Shown piece after piece: positions 31,857 to 43,528 of a DNA stretch of 64,000 nucleotides. Location of the stretch: positions 4,379,001 to 4,443,000 of the forward strand of contig NC_134682.1 of assembly GCF_024713945.1 (NCBI RefSeq), given 5' to 3'. The notes below the pieces were generated by a model, which ran no database searches, was not told the origin of the DNA, and was given only the letters and a program-made list of their open reading frames with translations. Origin of the DNA: Dermatophagoides farinae (Eukaryota > Arthropoda > Arachnida > Sarcoptiformes > Pyroglyphidae). Within the stretch, counting starts at the first letter, position 1. Each line of letters starts with the position of its first letter. The position numbers were made by a program, and so were the translations under genes.

Positions 31857-32072
31857 ACTTGAATCGTGAACCATTTTTGACAATGCTGTCAGCTGATTGA
31901 TTATATATCGTAATTGATTTCCAAAAATTTATACATACTATCTATAATAATTTTGTAATTTTTCTTAATACCCTTATATTTATAAAGGAATAAGGGTTTT
32001 TCGTTTTGTTTAAATAAATAAATAATAAATCTATAATAATAATAATGCAAATAATAAAAATAAAACAATCAT

Positions 32073-32555
32073 TTACAATGAATCTTTATCCGATGATGAT
32101 GATGATGATTTTGATTTATTTGTGCTAAGTTGAATTGAATTTCCGTTCAATTTTTTCGTCAACAATGATGACAATGGTGATATTTTATGATTAATTTTCG
32201 ATGATGATTTCGATTCCATTGGTGACATTGATTTCACTGATGTTAAACTCATACGGAATGCTAATCGACGACGACGATAATTAATACCAGTCCAAATGAG
32301 CATTATGATCAACAGGGCAATAATTAGACAAAGACTAATGATTGTAATTAATAAACGATTGATTATACGCCGATTTTCATCATCATCATCATCATTATTG
32401 TCATTTCCATTGCCAATGTTATTTTTATCATCAACCAAAGTTTGATTTTCATTTTGCATAACTGAAAAATCATCGATAGTAGTACTGCTGATGATGGTAG
32501 TAAACCAGAACAACATCATCATCATCATTGTCGCTACAAATGGATTCATCATCAT
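32073..32555 (-). CDS. Small single-pass membrane protein, unrecognised
   Basis: 160 residues. The signal peptide-like start is MMMNPFVATMMMMMLFWFTTIIS; then comes an acidic Asn/Asp-rich ectodomain (NDNNDDDDDENRR), one strong helix (LLITIISLCLIIALLIIMLIW), a stop-transfer YRRRR and a Ser/Lys-rich cytoplasmic tail. No family recognised. A TAGATGGCA motif lies upstream at 32727-32735. Confidence 0.55.
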   Translation of the reverse strand: MMMNPFVATMMMMMLFWFTTIISSTTIDDFSVMQNENQTLVDDKNNIGNGNDNNDDDDDENRRIINRLLITIISLCLIIALLIIMLIWTGINYRRRRLAFRMSLTSVKSMSPMESKSSSKINHKISPLSSLLTKKLNGNSIQLSTNKSKSSSSSSDKDSL

Positions 32556-33901
32556 TTCAATGGTTAATTTTTTTTCTTTTGATCCAATTTATAAATGGCA
32601 ACGTATTTTAAAATTTCAAATTAAATTTAATGTTTGAATATATATACATCATCAACAAACAACCATCGTTCGATTTCGAATAAAATTTCAAAACAAAAAA
32701 AAATTATTGTTACAAAACATTCCCAATAGATGGCAATGTTTGTGTTTCATTTTTTTTTTTGCTTTGTTGTTTGAAGGCCAAAAAAAAAAAACTTTTGATT
32801 CACAACCAAAAAAAAAAATTGCTATTGTTCCAAAATAAAAACCGGAAACCAAACGGATAAAAATCTACATACAACATGCACGTACAATCAAAAAAAAAAA
32901 ACAATCGAATCCATCCTTTTATCATCATCATCATCATTTATTTGCTTTTGATTTCAAGATTTTGACAAAAAATTTTTTTCCCAATTTCAGGTACATGTAT
33001 TTTTGATGTTTATTCAAAACTAACCAAAAAAAATCTTTTCTCTCATTATAAATACAGGCAACATAAATATTGATCCAAATGTAATTAACTAATAAAACAA
33101 AAACGAAAACAACAAGGATGATTGACCATGCATGACACGCGTATGTGAACACAAATTTTTTGTTTTTCAACGAAATTTGACTTTTATTCATGAATTGAAA
33201 ATTTGAAAATGTGCAAAAAAAAAAATAGTCTTGGCCAATGAACACAATTGAAAATCGAATGTTTCATAGTAAGTGAAAAGGACGTGCTCTCTTAATAACA
33301 ACAACAACAACAACAATAATTACGGATTTTTCTTTTTTTGTAATTTTTTCTTTTCAAATATTTCGTTTCCGTTGTTAGATATATTGCCATTGAATTATGA
33401 AAATGAATGAAAAAAAAACAAAACGGATATATGTTTGTCGGTTCTCGATTTTCTTTTTATTTTCAGACAGATTTATTAAAGAAAAGGAAAAATGAAATTT
33501 TTCTTTTTTTTATGAATGAAATCAACAACAAAAGGAGAGAAATGATTGGAACAACAAAATGTCACTATTACTACTGCTGCTGTTGCTGCTTTTGAAGGTT
33601 GATGAATAGATTCAATTTCAACCAACAACAACAACAACAACAACAACAAAAACCCGAAAACAAAGAAATCATTTTCATGATTCAGCCATTCATTGTAATT
33701 GATCTAACGATCATTATCATCATTCAATCCAGTGTTTGATTTAGTTTGTTTTTTTTTTGGTGTGTCAAAAAAAAAGACAAAAATGAAAATAAAATGATCC
33801 ATGGTGTGACAACGAAACACAAACACACACGAATAAAGCAAATTTCAAAATAATTCATCGATATATAAAAAAAAATCTGATGATCATCAATTGTGATGTA
33901 A
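32556..33901. other. Spacer between divergent genes
   Basis: Low-complexity A/T, CAA and ATC runs (33297-33316, 33624-33650). No gene supported; frames at 32934 and 33724 (minus) are low-complexity. Confidence 0.6.
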
Positions 33902-35915
33902 ATGATGGATACATCTTCTTTGGTAACCACCGCAACGACCAATGTTAATCCATTACTTCCAGCATTAGTACCATTAGCTACATTATTATGGCTTAAAGCA
34001 GCTGATCTTGGCCTGTTTATATCACGTAATTCTTGGGATCAAGAATATGATTATATTGTTGTTGGTGCCGGTTCAGCTGGTGCTGTGGTCGCTAATCGTT
34101 TATCAGAAGATTATCGTACAAAAGTTTTACTTCTTGAAGCTGGTGGTTCGGAAACATTATTCAGTGATATACCGATTGCAGCAGCTACATTACAAATGAC
34201 ACCCATTGATTGGGCATATCAAACTGAACCACAAAGTGTTTCATGTTTTGGTTTAAAAAATCAACGTAGTCGATGGCCACGTGGTCGTGTTCTTGGTGGT
34301 TCATCGGTTTTGAATTATATGCTCTATGTTCGTGGTAATCGTCGTGATTATGATCGTTGGGTTGATCTTGGTGCATATGGTTGGAGCTGGCAAGATGTTC
34401 TGCCATATTTTATGAAATCAGAAGATAATCAAGATCCAACTGTAGCTGCAAATGGTTATCATGGTGTTGGTGGTTATTTAACCGTAGCAAATCCACCGGA
34501 TTCAACACCCATATCGTTAGCGTTTCCTGAAGCAGGTAAACATCTGGGCTATCCAAATGTCGATATCAATGGTCCAACACAAACAGGTTTCACAATACCG
34601 CAGGGTACAATTCGTAATGGTGCTCGATGTTCAACATCCAAAGCCTATTTGGCCAGTGTTCGTAATCGCCAGAATCTTCATGTATTAACATTTGCATATG
34701 CAACTAAAGTTATATTCAATGAATATAAACGTGCGGTTGCCGTACAATTTGATCGTTTTTCATTAACACATATTGTCTATGCACGTAAAGAGATTATTCT
34801 ATCGGGTGGATCTATAAATACAGCACAATTACTTATGTTATCTGGTATTGGTCCACGTGATCATTTGGAATCATTAGGCATACCTGTTATCGCCAATTTA
34901 CCGGTAGGAAAAAATCTTCAAGATCATATTTATCCGGGTGGAATTCATTTCACCATTGATGGAAAATATTCAATGATACAACGACGAGTTTCATCATTAC
35001 CGAATACGATTGCTTATTTTGCCCTGGGAAGAGGTAAAAAAAAATTAATCATCTTTATATTCGAATCTACTATTTTCATACATGTCTATTTAAATCAAAA
35101 TAGGTCCATGGACTCTTTTGGGTGGTGTTGAAGGATTGGGTTTTATCAAAACAAAATTCGCCAATCAATCGGATGATTGGCCAGATTTTGAAATTCATCT
35201 TGTAAGTGGTGGCCCATCATCCGATGATGGTCAAACATTTCGTCGTGTACAAGGCTATACGGATGAAATGTGGACACAGGTTTATCAACCATACGTGAAA
35301 TTCGATACGTTTTCATTTTATCCAGTGATGTTACGACCAGAAAGTATTGGTTATATTCAGCTTCGATCATCGAATCCATATGATCCACCGATAATTGATC
35401 CAAAATATCTAACACATCCAAAAGATATAGCATCAATGGTGGATGCAATGAAAATCTGCATTGCTGTCGGTTTGACACCACCATATCGTAAGATGAAAGC
35501 TCGTCTTTTCGAAACCATTTTTCCTGGCTGTGAACATTATCCAATGTGGAGTGATGAATATTTGGCTTGTGTTGCACGTACATTTACATCGACATTATAT
35601 CATCCAGTTGGTACGGCTAAAATGGGCGCACCATGGGATCCAACGGCGGTTGTTGATCCTGAACTTCGTGTACTGGGCGGTGTGAAAGGTATTCGTGTTG
35701 CCGATGGTTCTGTTATGCCAAAAGTTGTATCCGGTAATACCAATGCACCGATCATAATGATTGGTGAACGTGTATCGGATATGATTAAAGGTATCAATCT
35801 ACCACGTTATGATCCTGATACAGCTAAACGTATGGCTGATTATTGGAATGATATTGATCGGAAATTTTTCGATCCAAATCATGATCCAACAAATTTTGAA
35901 AATAAGAAAAAATAA
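33902..35915 (+). CDS. GMC-family FAD oxidoreductase (glucose/choline dehydrogenase type), copy 1
   Basis: Exons 33902-35033 and 35104-35915 (70-nt intron) give 647 residues. After an N-terminal hydrophobic segment (LLPALVPLATLLWLKAA) the FAD-binding [22 protein letters not shown] begins at residue 49. GMC signatures follow: [23 protein letters not shown] (signature 1), and GGSINTAQLLMLSGIGP (signature 2). The C-terminal catalytic block has [10 protein letters not shown], with the active-site His, and [14 protein letters not shown]. Arthropod GMC enzymes oxidise sugars or alcohols and take part in cuticle, immunity or steroid metabolism; the substrate cannot be read from sequence. It ends with a Lys-rich tail absent in copy 2. 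Tandem with copy 2, same strand, 1.5 kb apart. Confidence 0.93.
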
Positions 35916-37422
35916 GTCAAACAACAATAAACAACAACAAACAACATTACTGATATATTTACCCAGCCATTCATCCATCCATCCAACCATCCATCAAGAT
36001 AATTTCAATCAACAAATAGTGTATACATACACAGTGCCATCTATGTAATTAACCGTGTTTTCTTCTATATATCCATTTTTGTCCAAATAAGTTATTATTT
36101 CTTTTCGTTTAACAATTTGTCAATTGAAATCAATTTATTATTTCCGGTGATCCGAGAAAAAAAATTCATTTGTTCAGATTATGATGTTGATGATTTTAGT
36201 TTGATAGTAGAATATAAATAAATGAACAAAACAATAATCACATGTTATGTCATTTATGTACAGATCTTGAGAAATGATAATGTTCAGTGTTGTGTCCGAT
36301 ATATCGAGAGTGAAATTTAAAAGTTTTCAACAAAATGAAATGAAGAATGTTGAGTCAATTATTTTGGTTTCAATCATTTATATCATATAAATAAAGAGGT
36401 TGTTGAAGAAGATGATAATTGATGATTTGGATCAACAACAACAACAACAACAACAAAAAAATGTGAGAGACTGCTGCTGATGATTAACAAAAAAAAAAAT
36501 CTGAGAATACAGAAAAGTGGAAAAAGGTATGATTCGAATGACAATGTTTTCTTGTTTTTTGAATATTTTCTCACCCAAAAAAAAAAAAAAAAAAAAAATA
36601 GAAAATGAACAATACCGTTTTTCTCTCGGACGACGACAATGACGATGATCACCATTCTTTCAACATGTTCATTTCGGTTATATTTTCATTCGGCTAGTTG
36701 GTCGGTTTCAGTTATCGGTTGGTTGTCAGTCATATCGGGATCATATCATATTATCACCACCAACTATCGACGTGAAACAAAAACAAAAAAGATTTTTTTC
36801 ATTTTCTGTGTATTTCAATTTGTCACTAACAACAACAACAACAACAAATAACAATGACAACAGCAGCGACCACTTCAAATAAAAAAAGTCTCATGATCAT
36901 CATCATCATCATCATCATCGGTTGAAATGAATGGCTTGAATGGCCTGACTAATTGCAACGAAAATCAGTGACAAAGATGAGCTAATTTTTTTTTTGCTTC
37001 TGCTTTTGTTTCATCTGTAATGTAAAGCACTCACCCACACACACACACTTATCGTGGACAACAACTAAGAGTGAATGAAAAAAAAAGAAATGTAATTTTC
37101 TTTTCGTCTTTTTGTCATCATATAATCAATAATAATCATCACCATTGAAAATAAAAAGCACCAATCAAGTAATTTTATTTTTTCAATCAGATCAACCACG
37201 ACAAAAAAAAAGTTTCAATTTTTTTGTTTTGATTTTTGATTTAACCCATTTTTAAATAACCGGCATAAACGAACCAACGACCGACCGGATACATCATTTT
37301 TTTTCATCTTTGAAATATATTTTTTTTTCATGTGCCATCAACTTATTCATTGGTTTTTATTTCAATGTTGTGAATTTATGAGCTTTCGTTTTTTTTTATA
37401 ATTTGAAACTCTTTTTTCAATA
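35916..37422. other. Spacer between the two GMC genes
   Basis: Contains a GTGCCATCTA motif (36034-36043; TAGATGGCAC on the minus strand), CAA repeats (36431-36456), A-run (36576-36598) and an ATC run (36897-36920). No gene seen. Confidence 0.6.
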
Positions 37423-39411
37423 ATGACATTTCATGTTGCACCATTTTTACCGGCCATGGTACCATTGGCCACATTTTTATGGATACGTGCTGCAGACCAT
37501 TCATCATTTGTATCACGTAATACTTGGGATCCAGAATATGACTATATTGTTGTCGGTGCTGGTTCAGCCGGTGCCGTGGTTGCCAACCGTCTTTCTGAAG
37601 ATCATCTGAATAAAGTATTATTAATTGAAGCCGGTGGTTCAGAGAATGTATTTAGTGATATACCATTAGCTGCGGCTAATCTACAAATGACACCCATTGA
37701 TTGGGCTTATCAAACTGAACCACAACAAGCATCATGTTTTGGTTTCATTAATAGGGTAAGCCACTTTACTCACTAAATTGAATGTTGATCAAATTTAATA
37801 AATTTTTTCAACAACAACAAAAAAAAATTCAGCGAAGTAGATGGCCACGTGGTCGTGTAATGGGCGGTTCATCTGTTCTAAATTATATGCTCTATGTTCG
37901 TGGTAATCGCCGTGATTATGATCAATGGGAAGAGAATGGTGCATTTGGTTGGAGCTGGCAAGATGTATTGCCTTATTTTATTAAATCAGAAGATAATCGT
38001 GATCCTTTAATTGCGGCCAATGGTTATCATGGTGTCGGTGGTTATCTAACAGTATCAAGTCCATCGGATATTACACCGATATCTCTTGCATTTCCTGAAG
38101 CCGGTAAATACCTTGGGTATCCGAATCCCGATATCAATGGACCAACGCAAACTGGATTCGTTATACCACAAGGTACAATACGTCGTGGTGCACGTTGTTC
38201 AACGGCCAAAGCATTTCTATCATCCATTCGTGATCGTTCCAATTTACATGTTTTAACGTTTGCCTATGTAACACGTGTATTGTTCAATGAAAATCGTCGT
38301 GCTATCGGTGTACAATTCGATCGATTCGCCCTATCACATATGGTAATGGCACGTAAAGAAATTGTCATTTCTGCTGGATCGGTCAACACTCCACAATTGC
38401 TTATGTTATCCGGTGTCGGCCCTAAAGATCATCTACAAGCCCTTGGTATACCGGTTATTGCTGATCTTCCTGTTGGTGAAAATCTTCAAGATCACATCTA
38501 CCCAGGTGGTATTCATTTTAGAGTGGATGAAAAATATTCATTTGTACAACGACGTGTCGTTACTATTCCGAATCTTTTGTCTTATTTTGCTTCCGGTCGT
38601 GGTATGTACTGCAAATGAATATTTTTGAGATGATTCATCCTATTAATCTGTTTTTTCGCTACCATCAGGTCCATTGACTGCATTGGGCGGTGTTGAAGGT
38701 CTTGGTTTTATTAATACAAAATTTGCCAACAAATCAGCTGACTATCCAGATTTTGAAATTCATCTAATAACTGGTGGTCCTTCATCGGATGATGGCCAAA
38801 CATTTCGTCGTGTACAAGGCCTCACGAGACAATTATGGCGACAAGTTTATCAGCCTTATATAACATCGGATACATTTTCAGTATATCCGGTAATGTTGAG
38901 ACCTGAAAGTGTTGGCTACATAAAACTTCGATCATCAAATCCATATGATCCACCAATAATCGATCCAAAATATCTGACACATCCACGTGACATTCTAAAA
39001 ATGGTTGATGCAATGAAAATATCGATCGCTGTCGGTTTGACACCTGCATATCAGGAGATGAATGCTCGATTATTTGAAACAGTATTTCCCGGTTGTGAAC
39101 ATTATAAAATGTGGAGTGATGAATATCTAGCATGTGTAGCAAGAACTTATACGGCCACAATTTATCATCCAGTTGGCACAGCTAAAATGGGTGCACCATG
39201 GGATCCAACAGCGGTTGTTGATCCTGAACTTCGTGTACTTGGTGGTATCACCGGACTTCGTATTGCTGATGGTTCCATAATGCCAAGTATTGTATCAGGC
39301 AATACGAATGCGCCAATCATTATGATTGGCGAAAAAGCAGCTGATCTAATCAAAGGTATTAATCTACCGAAATATAATCATGAAAAGAAAATGACGAAAA
39401 TTAATTCATAA
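37423..39411 (+). CDS. GMC-family FAD oxidoreductase, copy 2
   Basis: Exons 37423-37755, 37833-38601 and 38669-39411 give 614 residues. It parallels copy 1 along its length: [12 protein letters not shown] hydrophobic start, [22 protein letters not shown] at residue 39, [46 protein letters not shown] and [14 protein letters not shown]. The second intron sits at exactly the same place and phase as the single intron of copy 1 (before GPxT); the first intron, just before RSRWPRG, is absent from copy 1. All FAD and catalytic residues visible in copy 1 are kept. It is probably an active enzyme with a related substrate, from a tandem duplication. Confidence 0.93.
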
Positions 39412-40024
39412 GAAAAAAATCTCATCCACCCGATTTGATCAACTAAAAACCAAAAAAAAAAAAAAAAAAAAAATTCAAAAGTGCCATTCATCCAACATTC
39501 ATCGTGGTTTAATTTTTGTTTCCTTTATTTTTTATTTCTTTTTTGAATTTAAGTTATTAACTCTGCTCTGCTTTTTTTTCGTGTTTGTTTTGGAAAACCT
39601 CGAATCTTTACATCTTGGTTTTTTCATTTAAAACTTATATTTTTTTCCCCCATTCTGATGATTATGATCACACACAGTGATCATTTTATTTTTACTTTTT
39701 TATTTTAAAATTAATAATTGGTTGTATTTTGTAAATTATTATTATTATTATTATCAACTCTTTTAGGAAATAAATGAACCAATTTTGGATTTTTTTGTTG
39801 TTTGAATTTCTATTTACACTCAACATTCGAAACTATATACACTCTAATTGTCATTTTTCCATTGTTTAGGTTTTTTTTCACTGTTGTTGAGATCAAGAAA
39901 ACGAAAAATTTTGATTTTAATCCAGTTTTTTTCTACATTGATAAAAAACACCCTAAATCATCAACGAATTGATTAAATTGACAATGTAAAAGATTTTTAC
40001 TTGTTTTTTTTTGTATTGTGTCGA
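39412..40024. other. Spacer between GMC copy 2 and SPG21
   Basis: A-run at 39453-39472, T-rich tracts and TTA repeat near 39738; no gene seen. Confidence 0.6.
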
Positions 40025-41124
40025 ATGGCGGAAAAAATGTAAATTTTTTTTTGTTATTTTATTTACAGCCCAAATAATAACCTTTTTCATATCGTTTTAA
40101 AATATAGATTCGGTTTGATTGGATACATTTCGAATACGACGACAGAATTGGTAAAAGATGGTGAAGAGTTGACGGAATTTGAATCGATCGAAACCAGTGA
40201 TTCATATTGTAAATTTCGAAGTCAAATTGCATTGAAACGTTATGCTTTGGATGATGATGATGGCAATAATTTATGGACCATATATGAATGTGGTCCTAAA
40301 CAAATCGATTGTCCTGTGATATTTTTACCACCAGTAAGTGGTACGGCTGACATATTTTTCTATCAAATGTTGTATCTTTGTGATCGTGGACATCGTGTTA
40401 TATCGGCCGAATATCCTGACTATTTTTCTATCGATGAATTTATCACTGGTTTTGATCGTTTCATACAATCATTTCAAATACGTAGAGCACACATATTCGG
40501 TGCATCATTGGGTGGATATTTAGCGCAAAAATATGCTGAAAAATATCCCGAACGGATTGCATCATTAATTCTATGCAATACATTTGCCGATACGACACGA
40601 TTTCGTTTTGTAAACACGATACCTTTGTAAGTAATTTTAGTACTTGACAAAATGATTTAGTCATGATAAAATTTTCATTCCAAAAAACTAGAATATGGAT
40701 AAATCCATCGCCGGTATTACGGAAAATATTCATAACGAATCGAATACCCGAACAGGCTGATGAAAGAATACGTGCCGCATACGAATTTATGTCTACACGA
40801 TTATCCTCATTAACACATAAACAATTGGTAGCTCGTTTACATTTAAATCTAACTGAAAACTATGTACAACCAGATAATCTTCAATCACTTACAATCACCA
40901 TAATCGATGTGTTTGATGAATGTTCTAATAGTGAATCTACACGTATTGAACTATATAAAATGTATCCAAATGCACGATTAGCACATCTAAAATCTGGTGG
41001 TAATTATCCATATCTAAGTCGTGCAGAAGAAGTGAATTTGCATTTATTGGTTCATCTACGGCAATTTCATCATACTGAATTGGTATCTAGCGTTCATTTT
41101 CTTCCCACAAGATCTGACGATTAA
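40025..41124 (+). CDS. SPG21: Maspardin (SPG21/ACP33), alpha/beta-hydrolase fold
   Basis: Three exons: 40025-40038 (MAEK plus two bases), 40108-40626 and 40692-41124, total 321 residues. The tiny first exon was chosen because exon 2 has no in-frame ATG before the conserved part and a GTAAAT donor directly follows; introns are 69 and 65 nt. Family blocks are plain: CPVIFLPPVSGTADIFFYQML, HIFGASLGGYLAQKYAEKYP (nucleophile-elbow GASLGG), LILCNTFADT, TITIIDVFDECS and MYPNARLAHLKSGGNYPYLSRAEEVNLHL. Maspardin is an endosome/Golgi-associated protein that binds CD4 in vertebrates and is lost in a form of spastic paraplegia; its enzyme activity is unproven. Convergent with MED9, 110 nt apart. Confidence 0.92.
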
Positions 41125-41234
41125 CCGAAACAAAAAAATTGAAATGAAAACTGTGATTTACACACCCACAAAGGCCAAAGCAATTTTTGTTTTATTTACA
41201 AGAATTTTTTTTAATTTTATTATGATGATCATCA

Positions 41235-41808
41235 TCATGGTTTAATAATACTGTTACCACTGGTCGATTGTATTTGCGATGGAATATGATCGACAATTGT
41301 ACTTTTCTTATATTTTAATAATAAATCTTTTTTCATTATCAATTGTTGCCGTAATGATCCAAGTGTTTGTAATTGTTCATCTTTTGTTACATTCGATCCA
41401 GGTACCAATGGTATTTGTTGACGAAATTGTTCGAATGTTTCACGTAAACGATTCATTTTACCAACATATTCAGATGTTGATAATGTTGGTTGTGTTGTTG
41501 CCACTGATACTGCTGCTGCTGATGATACTGATGTTTGTTTATTACCAACAGTTTTTGTAACAGAATTTTCTTGTGTTTCTTTTTCCAGACTTTATTGAAT
41601 AGAAGAATAGAATCATTAGAAATGTTAAATATTAACGAGCGAAACAATCTTACCATCGCATTATTTCATAGATTTGTGACAGAAAATTTACATTTAAATC
41701 ACCAATACTGTATTGTGTAGTGGACGATGTTGTCGTTTCCGATTGCTGCTGCTGCTGTTGCTTAGATTCTTGTTTAATTTGATCATCCATTTCATCAAAA
41801 GATATCAT
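41235..41808 (-). CDS. MED9: Mediator complex subunit 9
   Basis: Exons 41808-41654 and 41589-41235 on the minus strand give 169 residues. The N-terminal part is Gln/Ser-rich with a conserved-type hydrophobic patch (VNFLSQIYEIMR). The C-terminal part is a coiled coil, LRETFEQFRQQIPLVPGS, then LQTLGSLRQQLIMKKDLLLKYK, which parallels human MED9 (KFQEMRKLISTMPGI, then LQSLREQVRTKNELLQKYK). MED9 belongs to the middle module of Mediator, bridging activators and RNA polymerase II. The first of two in-frame Mets (41808, 41790) was taken. Divergent from the phosphatase gene to the right. Confidence 0.8.
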
Positions 41809-42195
41809 CAGGATTTAAGATGATAAAATGAAAAAAAAAATTATTCAGACACAAAAATCATCAAAACGTTCATTTGTGTCAGCTGATTTAAATGTTCGTT
41901 GAGCATGCGTAATAATGATCAAGACGTTTTCATTTTTATTTGCTCTTTGTTTTTTTTTATTGATTTGCTTATTTTGTTGGTTTACATATCCTTAACACCA
42001 TCATCACAATAATACTAACACCCACTACTACGACAAAAAAAATGTCGTTATTTTTTGGCTAAAAGTACACGCGTTTCCATCATAATTCGTTAATATTTTC
42101 AATGTCAATTATTGTTGTTATTGTCAACGAAAACTAGTGCAAAACGCTCACAGAATCAACAATCCAGAAAGAATTCTAAATCCACAATAATAATA
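41809..42195. promoter_or_regulatory. Divergent promoter region of MED9 and the PLPP6-like gene
   Basis: About 390 bp between start codons. No clear TATA. A frame upstream of the phosphatase Met (from 42112) is open but has no ATG, so part may be coding from an unseen upstream exon. Confidence 0.5.
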
Positions 42196-42780
42196 ATGTT
42201 GAAAAATGTGCAAGAAAATTTGGCCATTTTTGATGAGAAATTATCCTATCAATGTTATCGTCTTGGTCAACGTACATTGAATATTAAAAAACGTTATCTA
42301 CAATCATTAGAATATTCATGTCATGGTATACCATGGTTGTCGTTGATAACATTATTCACATTTACCAGTTCGGATAATGATTTTTGGCTTGATTTACTGA
42401 TTGGTCTATTGATCGACATTGTTTATATTGCATTGGCTAAAGCTAGTTGCCGTCGACGACGGCCACAATATGCACCACAAGCTGATAATACATGGATTAC
42501 GGTGGATAAATTATCATTTCCATCTGGCCATGCATCACGATCTATTTATGTGGCATTAATTCTATCGAATCGATTCTCCTATCTGTCCATCATATTATGG
42601 CCATGGGCATTAGCAGTAACCATTTCACGTGTATTATATGGTCGTCATTTTATTGGCGATATATTAGCCGGCACTATTATCGGTTATTTTAACTATGTTA
42701 CCAGAAATTTTCCCATACAACAATTTATCAAATGGTTTCTAGTGACCATGGTCTATGAAACCATCAATGATAATTATTAA
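42196..42780 (+). CDS. Polyisoprenoid/lipid phosphate phosphatase, PLPP6 (PAP2) type
   Basis: 194 residues if the Met at 42196 (MLKNVQENLAIFDEKL) is the start. The three PAP2 motifs are present: KASCRRRRP (KxxxxxxRP), PSGHASR with the catalytic His, and SRVLYGRHFIGD with the nucleophile His. Four to five membrane helices. PLPP6-type enzymes in the ER hydrolyse presqualene and farnesyl/geranylgeranyl diphosphates. The frame is open 28 codons further upstream without an ATG, so an upstream exon is possible. Human PLPP6 is longer at the N-terminus (about 295 residues), which fits either reading. Confidence 0.87.
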   Translation: MLKNVQENLAIFDEKLSYQCYRLGQRTLNIKKRYLQSLEYSCHGIPWLSLITLFTFTSSDNDFWLDLLIGLLIDIVYIALAKASCRRRRPQYAPQADNTWITVDKLSFPSGHASRSIYVALILSNRFSYLSIILWPWALAVTISRVLYGRHFIGDILAGTIIGYFNYVTRNFPIQQFIKWFLVTMVYETINDNY

Positions 42781-43528
42781 CAAAAATGAAAATGTAAATG
42801 TTTTAAATGCAAACATGACATATACAATAGTAAGAAGAAAATAATTTTCAACAATTCAATGATTGATGAATTTGAATATGAAAGAATAAAAAAAAAAACA
42901 AAATGCTTGTTTCTCTATCTCATCATCATCATCATCATAAATTTCTTTTAATAAATCGGAAATCGTTTGTTTTTCCATATTTTATCTCGGAAAATTTTTT
43001 TTTTTTTTTTTGATCGAAGTAAATAAATTGTTTATTATTATTACACACATACACGCACTACTACGGTTGTTTCATCATCAATTTATCATTTTCACATAAA
43101 CATACGTTTATGTTTTACACATAGATGGATCACATCATCATCATCATCATCAACATTATTGTCCATCAAGGACAAGACAATTATGATGATTGGTGTGAAT
43201 ACAGTTTGTCGACAAACATACGTAGGTTGGTTGCATATACGTCAAATTATATATTGTCGATCCGTTTCCGGATTCGGAAATTATCAAAAAAAAAAATGAA
43301 TGAAATGGTTCCACTTTGTGACGGACACTATAAAATGAGATGCTATAAAAACCGATTCCATTTAACAATAATATCTAGAATGGCCAAATTATTGCACACA
43401 AACACATCGTCCATAACAACGAATCCATCCATCTCATCATCATTTTATTCAAATTTTTTTTTTTTTTTTTTTAGTCGATCCAATTGAATTGAATTGAATT
43501 GAATTATAATAGAAAACAAAACAAAAAA
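42781..43528. other. Spacer upstream of the neurotrophin-like gene
   Basis: T-runs (42996-43010, 43456-43473), ATC repeats and a GAATT repeat (43485-43505). No gene supported. Confidence 0.6.

Noticed and set aside
34185-35583. Minus-strand frames inside the GMC genes (also 38042-39353)
   Set aside because: Mirror frames of conserved coding sequence; His/Met/Asp-rich translations without domain features.
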